Shown here: positions 1 through 12,100 of the stretch, in pieces
Layout of the letters: the number at the start of each line of letters is the position of its first letter
Position numbering within the stretch: position 1 is the first letter of the stretch
Source: Tetrahymena thermophila SB210
Lineage: Eukaryota; Ciliophora; Oligohymenophorea; Hymenostomatida; Tetrahymenidae
Direction: 5' to 3'
NCBI RefSeq assembly: GCF_000189635.1
Contig: NW_002476457.1
Coordinates: 1-64,000, forward strand
DNA length: 64,000 nucleotides
Position numbers and translations under genes: made by a program
The notes under the pieces: model-generated
The model's input: the letters and a program-made list of their open reading frames with translations, nothing else
Database searches by the model: none
Told to the model about the DNA's origin: nothing

Positions 1-943
1 ATTAATTAATCTTATTATTTCATATTTTTTCTTCATTTTTTATTTCTAATTAACTATTTAATGATATATTTTTTCTTCAATATTTAAAAAGTAACAATTA
101 AATTGGTGCAATGGGTGCATCAGGCTTAGGTTCTGGTTTAGCAAATTGCATTAATCTCTCAAATTTGACACTTTATCTTAGGTAAAAACAGTTTATTTGT
201 TTTGGATTGTGATATTTTAAATTATAAAAACTAATTAAAAACAATAAAGCTCTTTTTTCTTTTTCTTTTTATTGTGCTTGCTTTTTTTTTGTTCTTTCTT
301 TGTTAATTTAGCTCATCATTTTATTTTCAACTTTTGCTTTTATTATTAATTAATTAATTATTTCATATTTTTTCTTCATTTTTTATTTCTAATTAACTAT
401 TTAATGATATATTTTTTCTTCAATATTTAAAAAGTAGCAATTAAATTGGTGATGAAGGTGCATCAGGCTTAGGTTCTGGTTTAGCAAATTGCATTAATCT
501 CTCAAATTTGACACTTAACCTTTTGTAAAAACAGTTTATTTGTTTTGGATTGTGATATTTTAAATTATAAAAACTAATTAAAAACAATAAAGCTCTTTTT
601 TCTTTTTCTTTTTATTGTGCTTGCTTTTTTTTTGTTCTTTCTTTGTTAATTTAGCTCATCATTTTATTTTCAACTTTTGCTTTTATTATTAATTAATTAA
701 TCTTATTATTTCATATTTTTTCTTCATTTTTTATTTCTAATTAACTATTTAATGATATATTTTTTCTTCAATATTTAAAAAGTCTGAATAAAATTGGTGA
801 TGAAGGTGCATCAGGCTTAGGTTCTGGTTTAGCAAATTGCATTAATCTCTCAAATTTGACACTTGATCTTAGGTAAAAACAGTTTATTTGTTTTGGATTG
901 TGATATTTTAAATTATAAAAACTAATTAAAAACAATAAAGCTT
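1..943 (+). repeat. Tandem exon+intron duplication, about 345-bp unit, nearly three copies
   Basis: Unit starts are spaced 343 and 348 bp apart (exon starts 92, 435, 783). Intron sequence is as conserved as, or more conserved than, exon sequence, including long T-rich tracts and an ATTAATTAATTA stretch, which indicates recent duplication. The third intron matches the others for about its first 70 nt and then diverges near 943 into the terminal-exon context. Confidence 0.9.
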
Positions 944-1188
944 TTTGAATTTATTTGATAGCTTTTATTTGATTTATTTTTTTATCTTTTTTATTCCGCA
1001 CTAATATTATTTTATTTATTAATTTAAAGAATAATTTTTAATTTAAAAGTTTATTCTATTTTAATATTTATTTAAAATTTACACAAATTTATTATAAAAG
1101 TTTTAGCTCAATGAATGAATCATAAAAATTCAAAGTATTAAGCAAGTATCTTAAATCAAAAAGATTAGTTGTCTTTAATTTTTAATGA
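1..1188 (+). CDS. Leucine-rich-repeat protein, 3' part (5' end outside window)
   Basis: This is the end of a ribonuclease-inhibitor-type LRR gene. Readable exons are 92-181, 435-524, 783-872 and 1107-1188, with the stop TGA at 1186-1188. The first three are each exactly 90 nt (30 residues, one LRR) and encode variants of the core IGDEGASGLGSGLANC followed by INLSNLTL. All are joined in the same phase (two bases before, one after the intron), so they can be duplicated without breaking the frame. The intervening introns (about 253-258 nt) are nearly identical, so the unit duplicated is exon plus intron. The last exon encodes a basic tail (LKSKRLVVFNFQ). LRR_RI proteins are a large, expanding family in Tetrahymena and are usually thought to mediate protein binding; the partner cannot be told from this sequence. 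Bases 1-91 are the 3' part of an upstream intron. Confidence 0.8.
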
Positions 1189-2720
1189 TAAACAACTGGT
1201 GAAAAAAGGATGAATAAATATAAAATGTTAGAATAATATTATATATTTTATTATTTAATATTTTGAAAAAGTGTTTTTAACCTTAAATATAAATAGATAG
1301 ATATATTGATTTTATTATTGATTTTATATTTATATTTATCATTCATATTTTTGTAAGTAAATAAAAAAATTAAAAAATTAAATTTACTTAAATAAATTAA
1401 ATCCTCTTAAGCAAACTCACCGGTTTCTCGAAAAACAATCAAATAATTTGAAACTTTTAGTGTTATATTAAATCTTATTAAATTATATAAATGATAAGCT
1501 TTTATATGCCAGTTATATTTTAATCTTAAATATTATTCATCAATCTTATTTCTATCCTTTTTTTATTTATCATGATTAATTTATTAGATACCATGATTTA
1601 AATAAAATCTCATGGAGAAATTAAATTTTACTTTTTATTTTAATTTTTGTGGTAAAGTTATTTTATTTTAATATTATAATTTAATTAATTAACAGATTTC
1701 CATAAAAAGTGAGGGTAAATAAGAAATTTTTTATTTTTTTTTATCTTAGTTATTATTTGTTATTAGAAGGGAACTAACTATTTTTTCGAATAAAATCTTC
1801 ACTTTTCAATAATTAAGACATATTTTTAAGTTCTTTAAATAGTTATTATTTTTAAGACTGAATTTGAATGAAAAATAATTTTTTATATTTCCATTACGAA
1901 AACTCAACTTCGATTTTGAATTATCTTAATTTTTGGTTGCTTTGTTCTAAAACTCTTTATTTATAAGAAAGAGATTTTAAATTAGTTATTATGTTTAATT
2001 TTTTTTGCATTATAAGTAAATATGTACAACAGCAGTAATTATTTTATGAATTTTATAATTAAATTAAATTTAATATCCATAGAATTAACATATTTTTTAT
2101 TCTTAAATAGATTTTCAGCATTTTTTGTAACAAAATTCTTTTGTAAAATAAAAATAATTTAAAATATTTAGCAAAACCCTTCAATTACTTCAAGTAGATT
2201 TTTTTGCAAACAAATTTTGTAAGACAGATACAACTTGAAATATCATTTAAAATAGATGAAAATTTATACTTATCAAACAAAAATTAACTAAAAAAGTATG
2301 TTTTAACAAATAAATATTTGAAAGATTAAATTAAAAACATATTTATGAATAATTATTTGCTTCTTTTCGAAAACATATTTTTATTAGTTTAAAAATAGTT
2401 TTGTGAATTTAAATTTAATCCTTAAAATTTATTTAAAAAAACAATTTTTTACAGAAAATTAAATTGACGCATTAGCTATTACATAAATCTTAAACATATT
2501 TATTAAAAAGCAAATAGATTTTTATTTATATTGATGATTTTTAAATTTATTCCATCCTATTTAAAGCAATATTTTAAATCAGATATTACATTAATATACA
2601 AAGGTAATCAGAAATTCAGTCATAAATAAGTTAAAAATTAATTAAATTAATTTTTTTTAATTTAATTATTAAATTCAAAAAAAATTCTAATAAGATTTAA
2701 AACAAAAGAGAATACAAAAA
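1189..2720. other. AT-rich intergenic spacer between LRR and protease genes
   Basis: No reading frame with coding-like composition is seen on either strand. It holds the 3' flank of the LRR gene and the presumed promoter of the protease. A slightly less AT-rich patch near 1400-1440 is unexplained. Confidence 0.5.
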
Positions 2721-5700
2721 ATGATGATTGGATCAAAAATATTCTTTATTATGTAAGTTCTACTAAGCATATAAATTGCTTTTACCTTTACTTAGCACCA
2801 ATGCAGACATGATTAAGATGAAAAAATTTTGTAAATGTAACTTTCTATTTAAAAAAATTTTAAATAAAATAAATAAATTTGGCAAAATGATAAAAACAGA
2901 ATTTTAGAAATAATTAATTTATAGCCAATTCAAATATCTAGTGACTTTAGCCAGTTTGAATAATAAAATGGAGACATAACAAATAATTAGAAAGATTATT
3001 TGATTTCTGTCTCAAACACTGTTATTAAATTTGTTTAGAATTTTATTAAGGTGCAGCCTAACCTTATGAATAATATTTTTGATCCTGAACAGTCTTCAGA
3101 TGGTACCTGTCTTGGGTTTTAAGTGCCTATCTAAGACTAAATTGACGGGATTCCGAACTCTGACCTACACTTATATTTTGTATACGTTAATAATTCTACT
3201 TTAAGATATCTTGCAAGTGCTGGTTTCTGCAATTTGCAAGAGACATATAACTATATAAGACCAAGCTTTGGACTAGTTGAATTTAATATTGCTAATTTAG
3301 TCAATGAAGGATTTAATTTGTAGTAGTACCAAAAAGATGTCTAAATTACTTTGCATGAAATAATACATGTGCTAGGGTTTTCTTATCCTGCAATAATAAA
3401 CTGGTACAACAAAACTTCGCACTCTTTATTAGGATAAGATGCAGCTAGTAGTTATATTACTAATTAAATTTTAAGATAATTTCCTACAAATATTTTAGGA
3501 TCTCCTAATGTTTAAGCAACAGCCAGAAAGTATTACGATTGTCCTACTTTAATGGGTTAATAGCTAGAAAATTAAGTATTTTAATTTCGAATAGCAATTT
3601 TTATAAGAAACTAAATTGGAGTTTTAATTTTTTTAAAAGGGAAGTACTGGTTCAATAAACTCTCATTGGGAAAGAACAGTAATAAGAACAGAATTGATGA
3701 CAGCATCTATGTTAACAGAAGGATTACATTTAACAGTTTTTACTGTTGCGCTTTTAAAAGACACTGGTTATTGGGATGATGTAAATGAAAACTTAACTCA
3801 TTCAATATTTTGGGGATAGGGTAAAGGATGCGATTTTTTCTTAAATGCATGTCAAAGTAGTACTTAAAAATATTAAGAATTTGCAATTTAAAATAGTTTT
3901 GCATGCTCATTTTGGGGCGATGGATAAGGCTATAGTTCTAATTAAGATCCATTTGGAGATTTTTGTTATTATATTGAAATTTAAGAGGATCAATTATGTG
4001 ATGACATCAATAATTAATACCAACTTACACTCCCTGCCTCACTTTATGCTGATACACTTAATGATTTTTCATATAATTCGAAATGCTTTGTTTCTAATAT
4101 TTAAAACCCCTATTCACTAAACACATATTAAAATTAATTACTAAGATGCCATTTTACTTAATGTACACCTGATTAAACTCAAATTACATTAACCTTCTCT
4201 TAAATATAGAATTTTTCAGTAACTTGTTCAATTAACGACTAAGGTAAATAAGTAGACGCAGTTTATAATCAAATTATTCTTGGGTAAATTACTTGTCCTT
4301 AAGATATCAAAAAATTTTGTCAAAATAAGCAATGTGCTAATTTTTGTGCATACAATGGAATTTGTATTAAAGGGATGTGTTTATGTAATTAAGGATTCGG
4401 TGGAATCGATTGCAGTATTAAATGTGTAGGCTATATAGATTCTAGTGGGTTATGCGTTGATAAGTGTTCACCTAATACATTTGCAAACTTAGATAACGTA
4501 ATTAATTATTTTAAGATTCTATCATCATTTATGATTTGATATTTTTCCTAAAATTTATTTTTCAAATTTTTTTAATTTAAAAAATGTATTTAGCTTTAAA
4601 TAAAAATATTTATTACAGTAGTATTAAAGTGTTTAGTTTTTACTAATTTAGCTTATATTTTAAAAATATTTTGAATATAAATTAGGTGTGCAGATAAACT
4701 TGCCCTGATGGAACTTATCCTGATTAAAATGAGCTAGTATGCTAATAATGTGATTTCTCTTGTTCAAAATGCTTAGGTCCTAACAAAAACTAATGTACTA
4801 GTTGCTAATTTTTAACTTATTTATTTCAAAACACTTGTGTACTTACTTGCCCTTAGAAAACATTTGCTGATGAGCAATCTAAAATGTGCTAACCCTGTCC
4901 TTAAGGGTGCAGCTTATGCAATAGTGCTAATTTTTGTAGTTAATGTGATATTGGATTTAATAAATTAGGAAATATCTGCATAAGTACAAATTGCACTTAT
5001 CCTTGTGCAACATGTAGCTCTGGTCCCTAGAATTGTTAGAGTTGCTTAGATAACCTATATTTTTTTAAGAATAATTGTTTTTCTAATTGTCCAATAGGCT
5101 TTTTTAAAAACAATTCAACTCTATCTTGCTCTAGTTGTTCTGTTGGATGTATTTCTTGTTTAGATGCGTCTACATGTATTAAATGTGACACTTAAAACAA
5201 TTATAGACTATAAGGAAGTAGCTGCACACAATGCATTTTTCCTTGTGCGACCTGCTCATAAAATGACTTAACTTATTGTTTGTCATGTGAAAATAATAAT
5301 TATTTATTTAATAACACTTGCACAGAAGCTTGCCCAAGTAATTTTTATAAAGGAAATAATTTGGTTTGTTCTTAATGCTAAAGTGGATGTTAAACATGTT
5401 TGAATTTTAACCAATGCATAGACTGCTTACAAGATTATTAACTTTATTCTTAGAACTACAATCAAATTTGTATAAATTCGAATGACTGTTAATATCCTTG
5501 CTCTAGTTGTGCTAATTAATAGCCAAATGCTTGCATTTCTTGTAATCCAAATTATTTTTTATATAATTTTACTTGTTTAAAAACGTGCAACTAAGGATTC
5601 TACGCAGAAGACTCTACTAAATAATGCATTTAGTGTTCTCCTAATTGCAGTACATGTTAAGGTTCCCCGAGTAATTGCACATCTTGTGATTATAGCAGTG

Positions 5701-5884
5701 TAAGTCAAATATTATTTTAATTAATTATATCTTAAATTTTTTAAAATTAAAGTACCTCTTAGAGAACTAATGTTACTCAAAGTGTCCTTCTGGATATACT
5801 TACTCTAATTATCTTTGTATCCTAACAAGATCTCTAAAAATTAAATTTATTATTTATTTAGTCATTCTAAATATTTTATTTTGA
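2721..5884 (+). CDS. Leishmanolysin-like (GP63, peptidase M8) surface metalloprotease
   Basis: Zinc endopeptidase of the M8 family, 952 residues. Exons are 2721-3575, 3640-4497, 4686-5699 and 5753-5884, all in phase 0, ending at TGA.

Seen directly: an N-terminal hydrophobic signal peptide (about residues 4-22); the zinc motif HEIIH at 212-216 followed by VLGFS; the third zinc ligand in SHWE (H294), which is rejoined only after the 64-nt first intron is removed; and the Met-turn ELMTA (M305). All catalytic residues are therefore present. From about residue 530 to the end comes a long series of CxxC-type furin-like or EGF-like repeats. The C-terminus is a hydrophobic tail preceded by small and basic residues, which suggests a GPI anchor or a membrane-attached form.

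The family is greatly expanded in Tetrahymena. Substrate unknown. The start is the first Met before the signal peptide, in AAAAAATG context. Confidence 0.9.
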
Positions 5885-6673
5885 GCCTGTTTTCAAAATA
5901 TTATTAAGTAAATAATTGAAGTTTCACTAAATAAATATGAAATATCTTTTAATTTGTAAAAAAGTTTGATCCATTTAATACTATGATGGAAAATAATTAA
6001 ATTATTTGTTTTATAACTAAAAATAGTTTGGTAATAATTTATAAATATTAATAAATAAATTAGGGCAATACATTTCATAATTTAGATTTTAAATTCTTAT
6101 TCATTTATTTTTTTTGTAATAATATAAAATTAATTTTAAACATTAAAACTACACTTAGAGAATGGATAATTGGTGATTCAGGATAGTATAGTCTTATATA
6201 TATTGTCAATTATTTATATAAATCTATCTAAACAATATAAAAAGGATTAGTATTTAAATATAAAATTTATTTAAAAAAAACCAAAATTTTAATTTTAATT
6301 GTCTTTTAATTTTTTTTTTTGTGTTTTAAAATGTACTGATTTATGTGAGTATCTTTCTGGATTTTGTCTAAAATTTACTTATATAAATTGATATTATTAT
6401 TAAGTGAATTGCATAAATAGTTATAAAATCTAAATATAAAATTAACAAATGATATATTAATTTTAGTTAAAATAATTTCATATTATTTTGTATATATAGT
6501 ATGTTTTAAAAAAACAAAATATTTTTCTTATTAAATCTGTTATGTGTTATTTAACTTTCTATATTATTTTTAACATCAGAATTTATCTTTTTTAAATTTC
6601 TGATTAAATTTCAAAAATAAATAGAAAGATAAGATAAAGATTCAAATAACACATATAAATTGATTTAGTTTTA
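5885..6673. other. Intergenic spacer containing an inverted repeat
   Basis: AT-rich spacer with no convincing gene. The only structure noticed is the inverted repeat at 6541-6655, just upstream of the next gene. Confidence 0.5.
6541..6655. repeat. Imperfect inverted repeat (possible long hairpin)
   Basis: The left arm begins TATGTGTTATTT (6541) and the right arm ends AAATAACACATA (up to 6655). An inner pair, ATCAGAATTTA on the left and AAATTTCTGAT on the right, extends the symmetry toward the centre. The right arm has about 12 extra bases. It ends about 19 bp before the ATG at 6674, so it may lie in the 5' UTR or promoter of that gene, or be a relic of a small palindromic element. Confidence 0.6.
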
Positions 6674-7951
6674 ATGGACTAAATTCAAACAAATTAGGGA
6701 TTTATGTGCCTCCTTCATCCATGTAATGAAGTAATTTATTTGCAAGTAAATGAGATTTGCTAGGATCAAATAGCTTTCTATTGCGAAACCTGTATCAGTA
6801 GCGATTATGATTTTAAACCTTCAAATTGTATCAGAATTAAGCAATTATTAGAATCTTCATAAGATCAAATTATTTTTAGTTGGCCGCCTTTAAACGATAG
6901 AAATCTATAAAAGAAAGTTAATGATTTCTAAATAACTTAGAGCGAATATGCTCAATAAATGCAGATGAAAATTATAGCAGACTTTGATGAATTGAAATAG
7001 TAGATTTTATAAAAATTAAAAGATTTAGAAAAATAGGCTCTTCAATAAGTAGAAAAGGTTTATTCCTTTGAGAGTTAGATAATATAAAAGTATAAAGAAG
7101 TATCGCAAATTGATTATCTAAAAAAAATTCTTTAAGATTATATCAATTATAAAGGTGAAATGAAAAATTGGCTCAAATAATTTATTAAATATTATTAATA
7201 ACAAAAGGATAACCATTCAAGAATATTTTAATAGTTATTTGATTAATAAGCTATAGAAATAAATAAATTAAGTGACAGCAATTTTTAAGAAATGAAAGAA
7301 AAAATTGTTGATTTTTTAGATAAAATTTAATACTTCAAATAAAATGTTTAACAAGTCTCAATAAAAAAAAGTTTATTGCCTGAAATTTAGTTTATAAAAT
7401 CAACTTATGCAGAGTAATTTAATGAATTAAATATATGTAAAGACTCTTTTCTAAATGCAGTTATATTTTAGCAAGATTTCAAATTCAATTAAAACACAAG
7501 TGAGTAATATTATTCTAATTTTATTCTAGATCCAAATAAAAAGTACTCTTTTTAATTCAGGAGTGTAAATAAATAATTGCAAGAATATTAGGGCATATTT
7601 ATTATTGGTTTAGTGAGAGATGAATTTAAAAATACACAATAATTTACTAATGATAATTTGTGTTGTGGAATTTTATTTAGTAATAACTAAATATACCTAG
7701 ATTCATATACCAACGGAATTAGCTAAATTGTAAAAGGTGATTTCGACTTCTTAAGTAGCTAAACATAATTTTAGTTTGTTGTTCAATAAAGCCAAAACAT
7801 TCTTTATATTACTGATCTTCCTGAAAATAAACACAAAGCTATTCTCATGGATCAATATTAAATTAACTTATAAACCTATTAGAATCTTAGATTGTGTATA
7901 AAATTATATGATAATATTTCAATAGTATTAACTTCAGCAATAGTTGAATGA
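6674..7951 (+). CDS. B-box-like zinc-finger, coiled-coil protein with SPRY-like C-terminus
   Basis: Single-exon gene of 425 residues, start ATG 6674, stop TGA 7949-7951. The N-terminus (about residues 10-55) holds a Cys/His cluster spaced like a treble-clef or B-box finger (CLLHPC, then EIC, then YCETC). Residues about 90-270 are rich in E, K, Q and hydrophobic heptads, consistent with a coiled coil. The last 130 or so residues look beta-rich, with a pattern like a SPRY/B30.2 domain (GIFIIGLVRDEF, then CCGILFSNNQIYLDSY). This TRIM-like order (finger, coiled coil, SPRY-like) recurs in many Tetrahymena hypothetical proteins as far as I recall, but no RING is visible here. The function is unknown; the domain names are my inference from residue patterns. 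Confidence 0.7.
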
Positions 7952-9113
7952 ATTACTTTAACATCATTTATTATATTAAAATTCTTGTAGGTTTTATTTA
8001 TGAATCGTTATTATTATTGATTATTAAATTATTTATTTATTTTCAACATTTTTATTAATTTAAGCAAAAAAAATGAATTTAAAATTGTATTTATTTATAA
8101 GAAATAAAAAAAAATAACATTAAATGAAATTATATAATTTGATTTGTATTTTTTGATAATTAAATTATAAAATAATTTTTGTCTCAATTAATAATTTACC
8201 AACATTTATTAAAATATAAAAGATTATTTATTCAATTTTTCAAAATATTTGTTAGCTTAATATAAAATAAATAAAGATAATATTAATTTAATCAAAAAAT
8301 AAAGAAATGAACAAAGGATTGTGCTTATAAAAAAAAATAACATTAAATCAAATTAATTTGATTTGTATTTTTGATAATTAAATTGTTAAATAATTTTTTA
8401 TCCCAATTAATAATTTACAAACATTTATTAAAATATAAAAAAGGATTTATTGAATTTTTAAGTTAGTTCAATATTAAATTAATAATAAATATAAAATTAA
8501 TTCAAACAAACAAAAAATGAATTTAAAATTGTATTTATTTAAGTAAGAAAAATAACATTGAACGAAATTGTTTAATTTGATTTGTATTTTTTTAATTAAA
8601 TTATTAAATAATTTTTGTCTCAATTAATAATTTACAAAACATTTATTAAAATATAAAAGATTATTTATTCAATTTTTAAAAATATTTATTTGTTTAATAT
8701 AAATTATTAATAAAGATAATATTAATTTAATCAAAGAAATGAACTCAAAATTGTATTTATATAAGAAAGAAAAATAACATTTAATGAAATTATATAATTT
8801 TTATAAGTATTTTTTGATAATTAAATTATTAAATAATTTTATCTCAATTAATAATTTACAAACATTTATTAAAATATAAAAAAGGATTTATTGAATTTTT
8901 AAGTTAGCTCAATATTAAATTAATAATAAAGATAAAATTAATTCAAACAAACAAAAAATGAATTTAAAATTGTATTTATTTAAGTAAGAAAAATAACATT
9001 AAATGAAAGTGTTTAATTTGATTTGTATTTTTTTAATTAAATTATTAAATAATTTTTGTCTCAATTAATAATTTACAAAACATTTATTAAAACGTAAAAG
9101 CTACTTTCTTTAT
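7952..9113. repeat. Five degenerate ~220-bp tandem repeats with dimer periodicity
   Basis: Copies start near 8070, 8307, 8518, 8739 and 8959; bases 7952-8069 are unique spacer. Each contains the string TAACATT(A/G)AA, then AATTATTAAATAATTTT and TCTCAATTAATAATTTAC. Units 3 and 5 follow an ATTCAAACAAACAAAAAATG junction, whereas units 2 and 4 follow AATATTAATTTAATCAAA, so the basic period is a ~440-bp dimer. The right end of each unit resembles the 3' end of the adjacent gene on the minus strand (stop codon at 9114-9116). Confidence 0.8.
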
Positions 9114-12100
9114 TCAATTTTTTAGAATATTTGTTGATCTATTTTAGATATATTTTAAGAAAAATGGATTTTCATATAACAGGTTTATGTGGAAAAGAGT
9201 GAAAATATTTTTGACCTTAGAAAATTAATTATCTAAATATTTATATAAGTAAATCCATCCTACTCCAAAAGTAAGCAAAATTATTAACATTTGAAAGTAA
9301 AATAGTAAGGTAAACTAAGACTAAATATTTTCATTAAAATCTAATGACTAATTATTTTAAAATATCCTCACTGCATTAACTGTATCAACTATCATTTTAT
9401 AGAATGTATTTAGTTATATTATTGAATATTTTCCAATAAAATTAATAAATGCACTATCAAAATTATCTTGAGGGGTTTAATAAACGTCATTTAAAATATT
9501 GAAAGTTTCAAAAGCTGTTTTAAAGGAAAGGATTAAGCCTCTTTAAAGAATTCCATTTAATAAAGAGCTGCATTAGTCATATGTAATATTTAAACTGAAA
9601 TAATTAGGATACTTTTGTCTAACATAGCAGATGTCACCATTCATAATATTTCTATATATCTAATCAAACCTTTGCTAATTATACCTTTTTATGTCTATTT
9701 GATTTTACAAATCTAATAATTTTTATACTTTTGCTTCATTTTATTGAGTAATGTTTTATAAATAGTCAAAGTAGTAGCTCTCTGTAGCTGTATAATTATA
9801 TATTGCAAACATGTAAATGTTTGAATAATGAGCTGAAAGATTTTCAATCATTTACCCATTAATGTCAATAAGAAAAATTCTTTCGTTTACCATAGTGTTT
9901 GCTTCTTTAAGGTAAGGCTACGATATTATGATATTTAAAACAGGCTATATTAAGAGGACTACAAAAGCTAAAATTCCAGAAAGGACAATCAACCAATTTA
10001 TTTTTTATAGAGAATTGAATGATGCTATAGATCTGTTTCTTTTATTAGGAAGCCTAATTATGAATTTGTTTTACAATTTTTATTTAATATTATTTGGTGA
10101 AGCTTCATTTGATAAATATTCTTGCACGTCATTCAACTCTTCCATTTGTTCAATAATATTTCTCAATTAAATATTTTTATTTTTGAGTGTTCCTGAACCA
10201 TTCTTTGAGTTATTTAAATGATTTTAATCTTCTTGAATTACTTCCAATTTTAACAAACTTAGCTCAATTATTTAAATGTATTTTTCAAGGTTTTTAGGTT
10301 AGAATGAACCAGTTAGTTTGAGTATATTTTCTTTTGATCTCTCAATAAATAAACTCAAAACAATAATTATTATACATAAAATGAAATTAGTAGCAAAAAA
10401 AATAATTAATATCTATTTTTGAATATTTTCTATATTATCAAATTATATTTGAATCACTTCCTCTACAATCTTCTATAAATTCTTCATTTTTTCACTGAAA
10501 AGAGTCAAATTTTCCCAAATGAAGTTATCTTCTGTAGAAGTAAATTAAATTATATACTAAACGATAGCATAAAAATACTCCATAATAGTGTACTAAAGAT
10601 TCTAAGACATAACTGAACTTGTTATGTCACTATCAGGAAACTTAACTGTAAACTTAGTTACATTGAATTTCTAATCAAAAAGTTTTTCTTTGATTTGTTC
10701 TTATCTTGATTTAATTACTAAATTTTTAAAATTTGATCTATAATCTTCTCTTGCTTTACTAAATTCTAACTAATTTATAATATTGTTTTCCACATCAATT
10801 TCATCTTGCGAGCCAAAGTGATATTTAGTTGAAAAAATAATGCTTTAATAATTAGATAAAGCTAGAACTTGCACGACATCTACATACAAATATTATGCTT
10901 CATCAATCTAAGTAAAAGAGCTTTGATAATTTTATAAGCTATCAATAATAATTTTTTCCATAAAAAAACAAATCAAACTCAATACTAAAAAAGAAATGAC
11001 ACCCAAATAGATCATTACATTTTATCCTCCATTCAATTTATTGTTTTTTATTTTTTTTATTATTTGACGCTTGATAAGTTCTTATGAGCTAAATTTACTA
11101 GAATTTACACTAGCAATTTCATTTATTTGATCTTCTTTTAAATTTTCATCTTCACTTTAATTTCTTCTCTTCAATTTCTATTTGTTACTTGATTGATTTA
11201 AACGATCTTGATTGTTGCTATTCATAAAAGAGGAATTATCTTCTAGACAGTTAAATAAAGTTTAAATTTAAGTTTTATCAGTTCCTGAGTAATTTTACTT
11301 TTACGTCATATCAATTCTATCAGGAATTTATTTATTTTCAAATGTATTTTATTTATCAGCATTTTTTCGATGATATGTTTATAAAATATTTAGCTTCTTT
11401 GGACTTTCTAAATTGTTTTATGAACAAAAATTGCGATCTGATAAATTTGCAAAAACACTTTAAAAGTTTTCCTAGAAATCACTTCTTGAATTATTTTAAT
11501 CAAAAAGTCTTTAGCTTTCGTAAGCATTCTTAGTTGATGATAAATCTATTGTACAACTTTCTATATTTTGCAATTAAATTAAAGAAAACTTTGATGTTTC
11601 TTTCTTGTTATTCCTTTAAAAGTTATTGTAAAATAAATTAATTTATTCTTATGAATCTTCCAAATTGTATTCTTAGATCTTTATTTTATCCTTGTCTTCA
11701 TAATTTAAAAATGAATTATTATTTTTTTTTTAATCAATAATTTTCATTTTATTTATTTCATTAATTATTTAAATTTTCTTTGCTTCATCTTCTTCTTTTT
11801 CATATGAATGTATTTCTATAAAATTAATATTTTAGTTAATTTCAGTCTATATTCTACCTACTATGAAATATATTAAAAAAAATCTATCTTTTAAGCTATA
11901 TTTATTCATTCTATTTGTATTGATCGAAGTTTAAGTTGTACTATTTTTTTATTTTTGAGAAATTTAGTAATTTTATTTTTAAATTAAAAGAGGACAACAA
12001 AATTGTGTTTGGTAGCATCCCCCTTAGATTATGCTATCTATCTATGGGATGATTTAATTGACTTAAATTTCAAAATCTATTTAAAAATTAAAACATATTT

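Noticed and set aside
3845-4120. Standard-code ORF of 91 residues
   Set aside because: It is in another frame of exon 2 of the leishmanolysin gene, which is coherent only with TAA/TAG as Gln. The same applies to most standard-code ORFs of this window.
6330-6400. Short Cys-containing frame resembling a furin-like repeat downstream of the protease
   Set aside because: Only about 20 codons, no splice context tied to the protease, which already ends with a complete hydrophobic tail at 5884. Too short to call a relic.
8065-9113. CRISPR-like or satellite array
   Set aside because: Units are ~220 bp, degenerate and without spacer-repeat alternation; this is a local tandem duplication in a eukaryotic genome.
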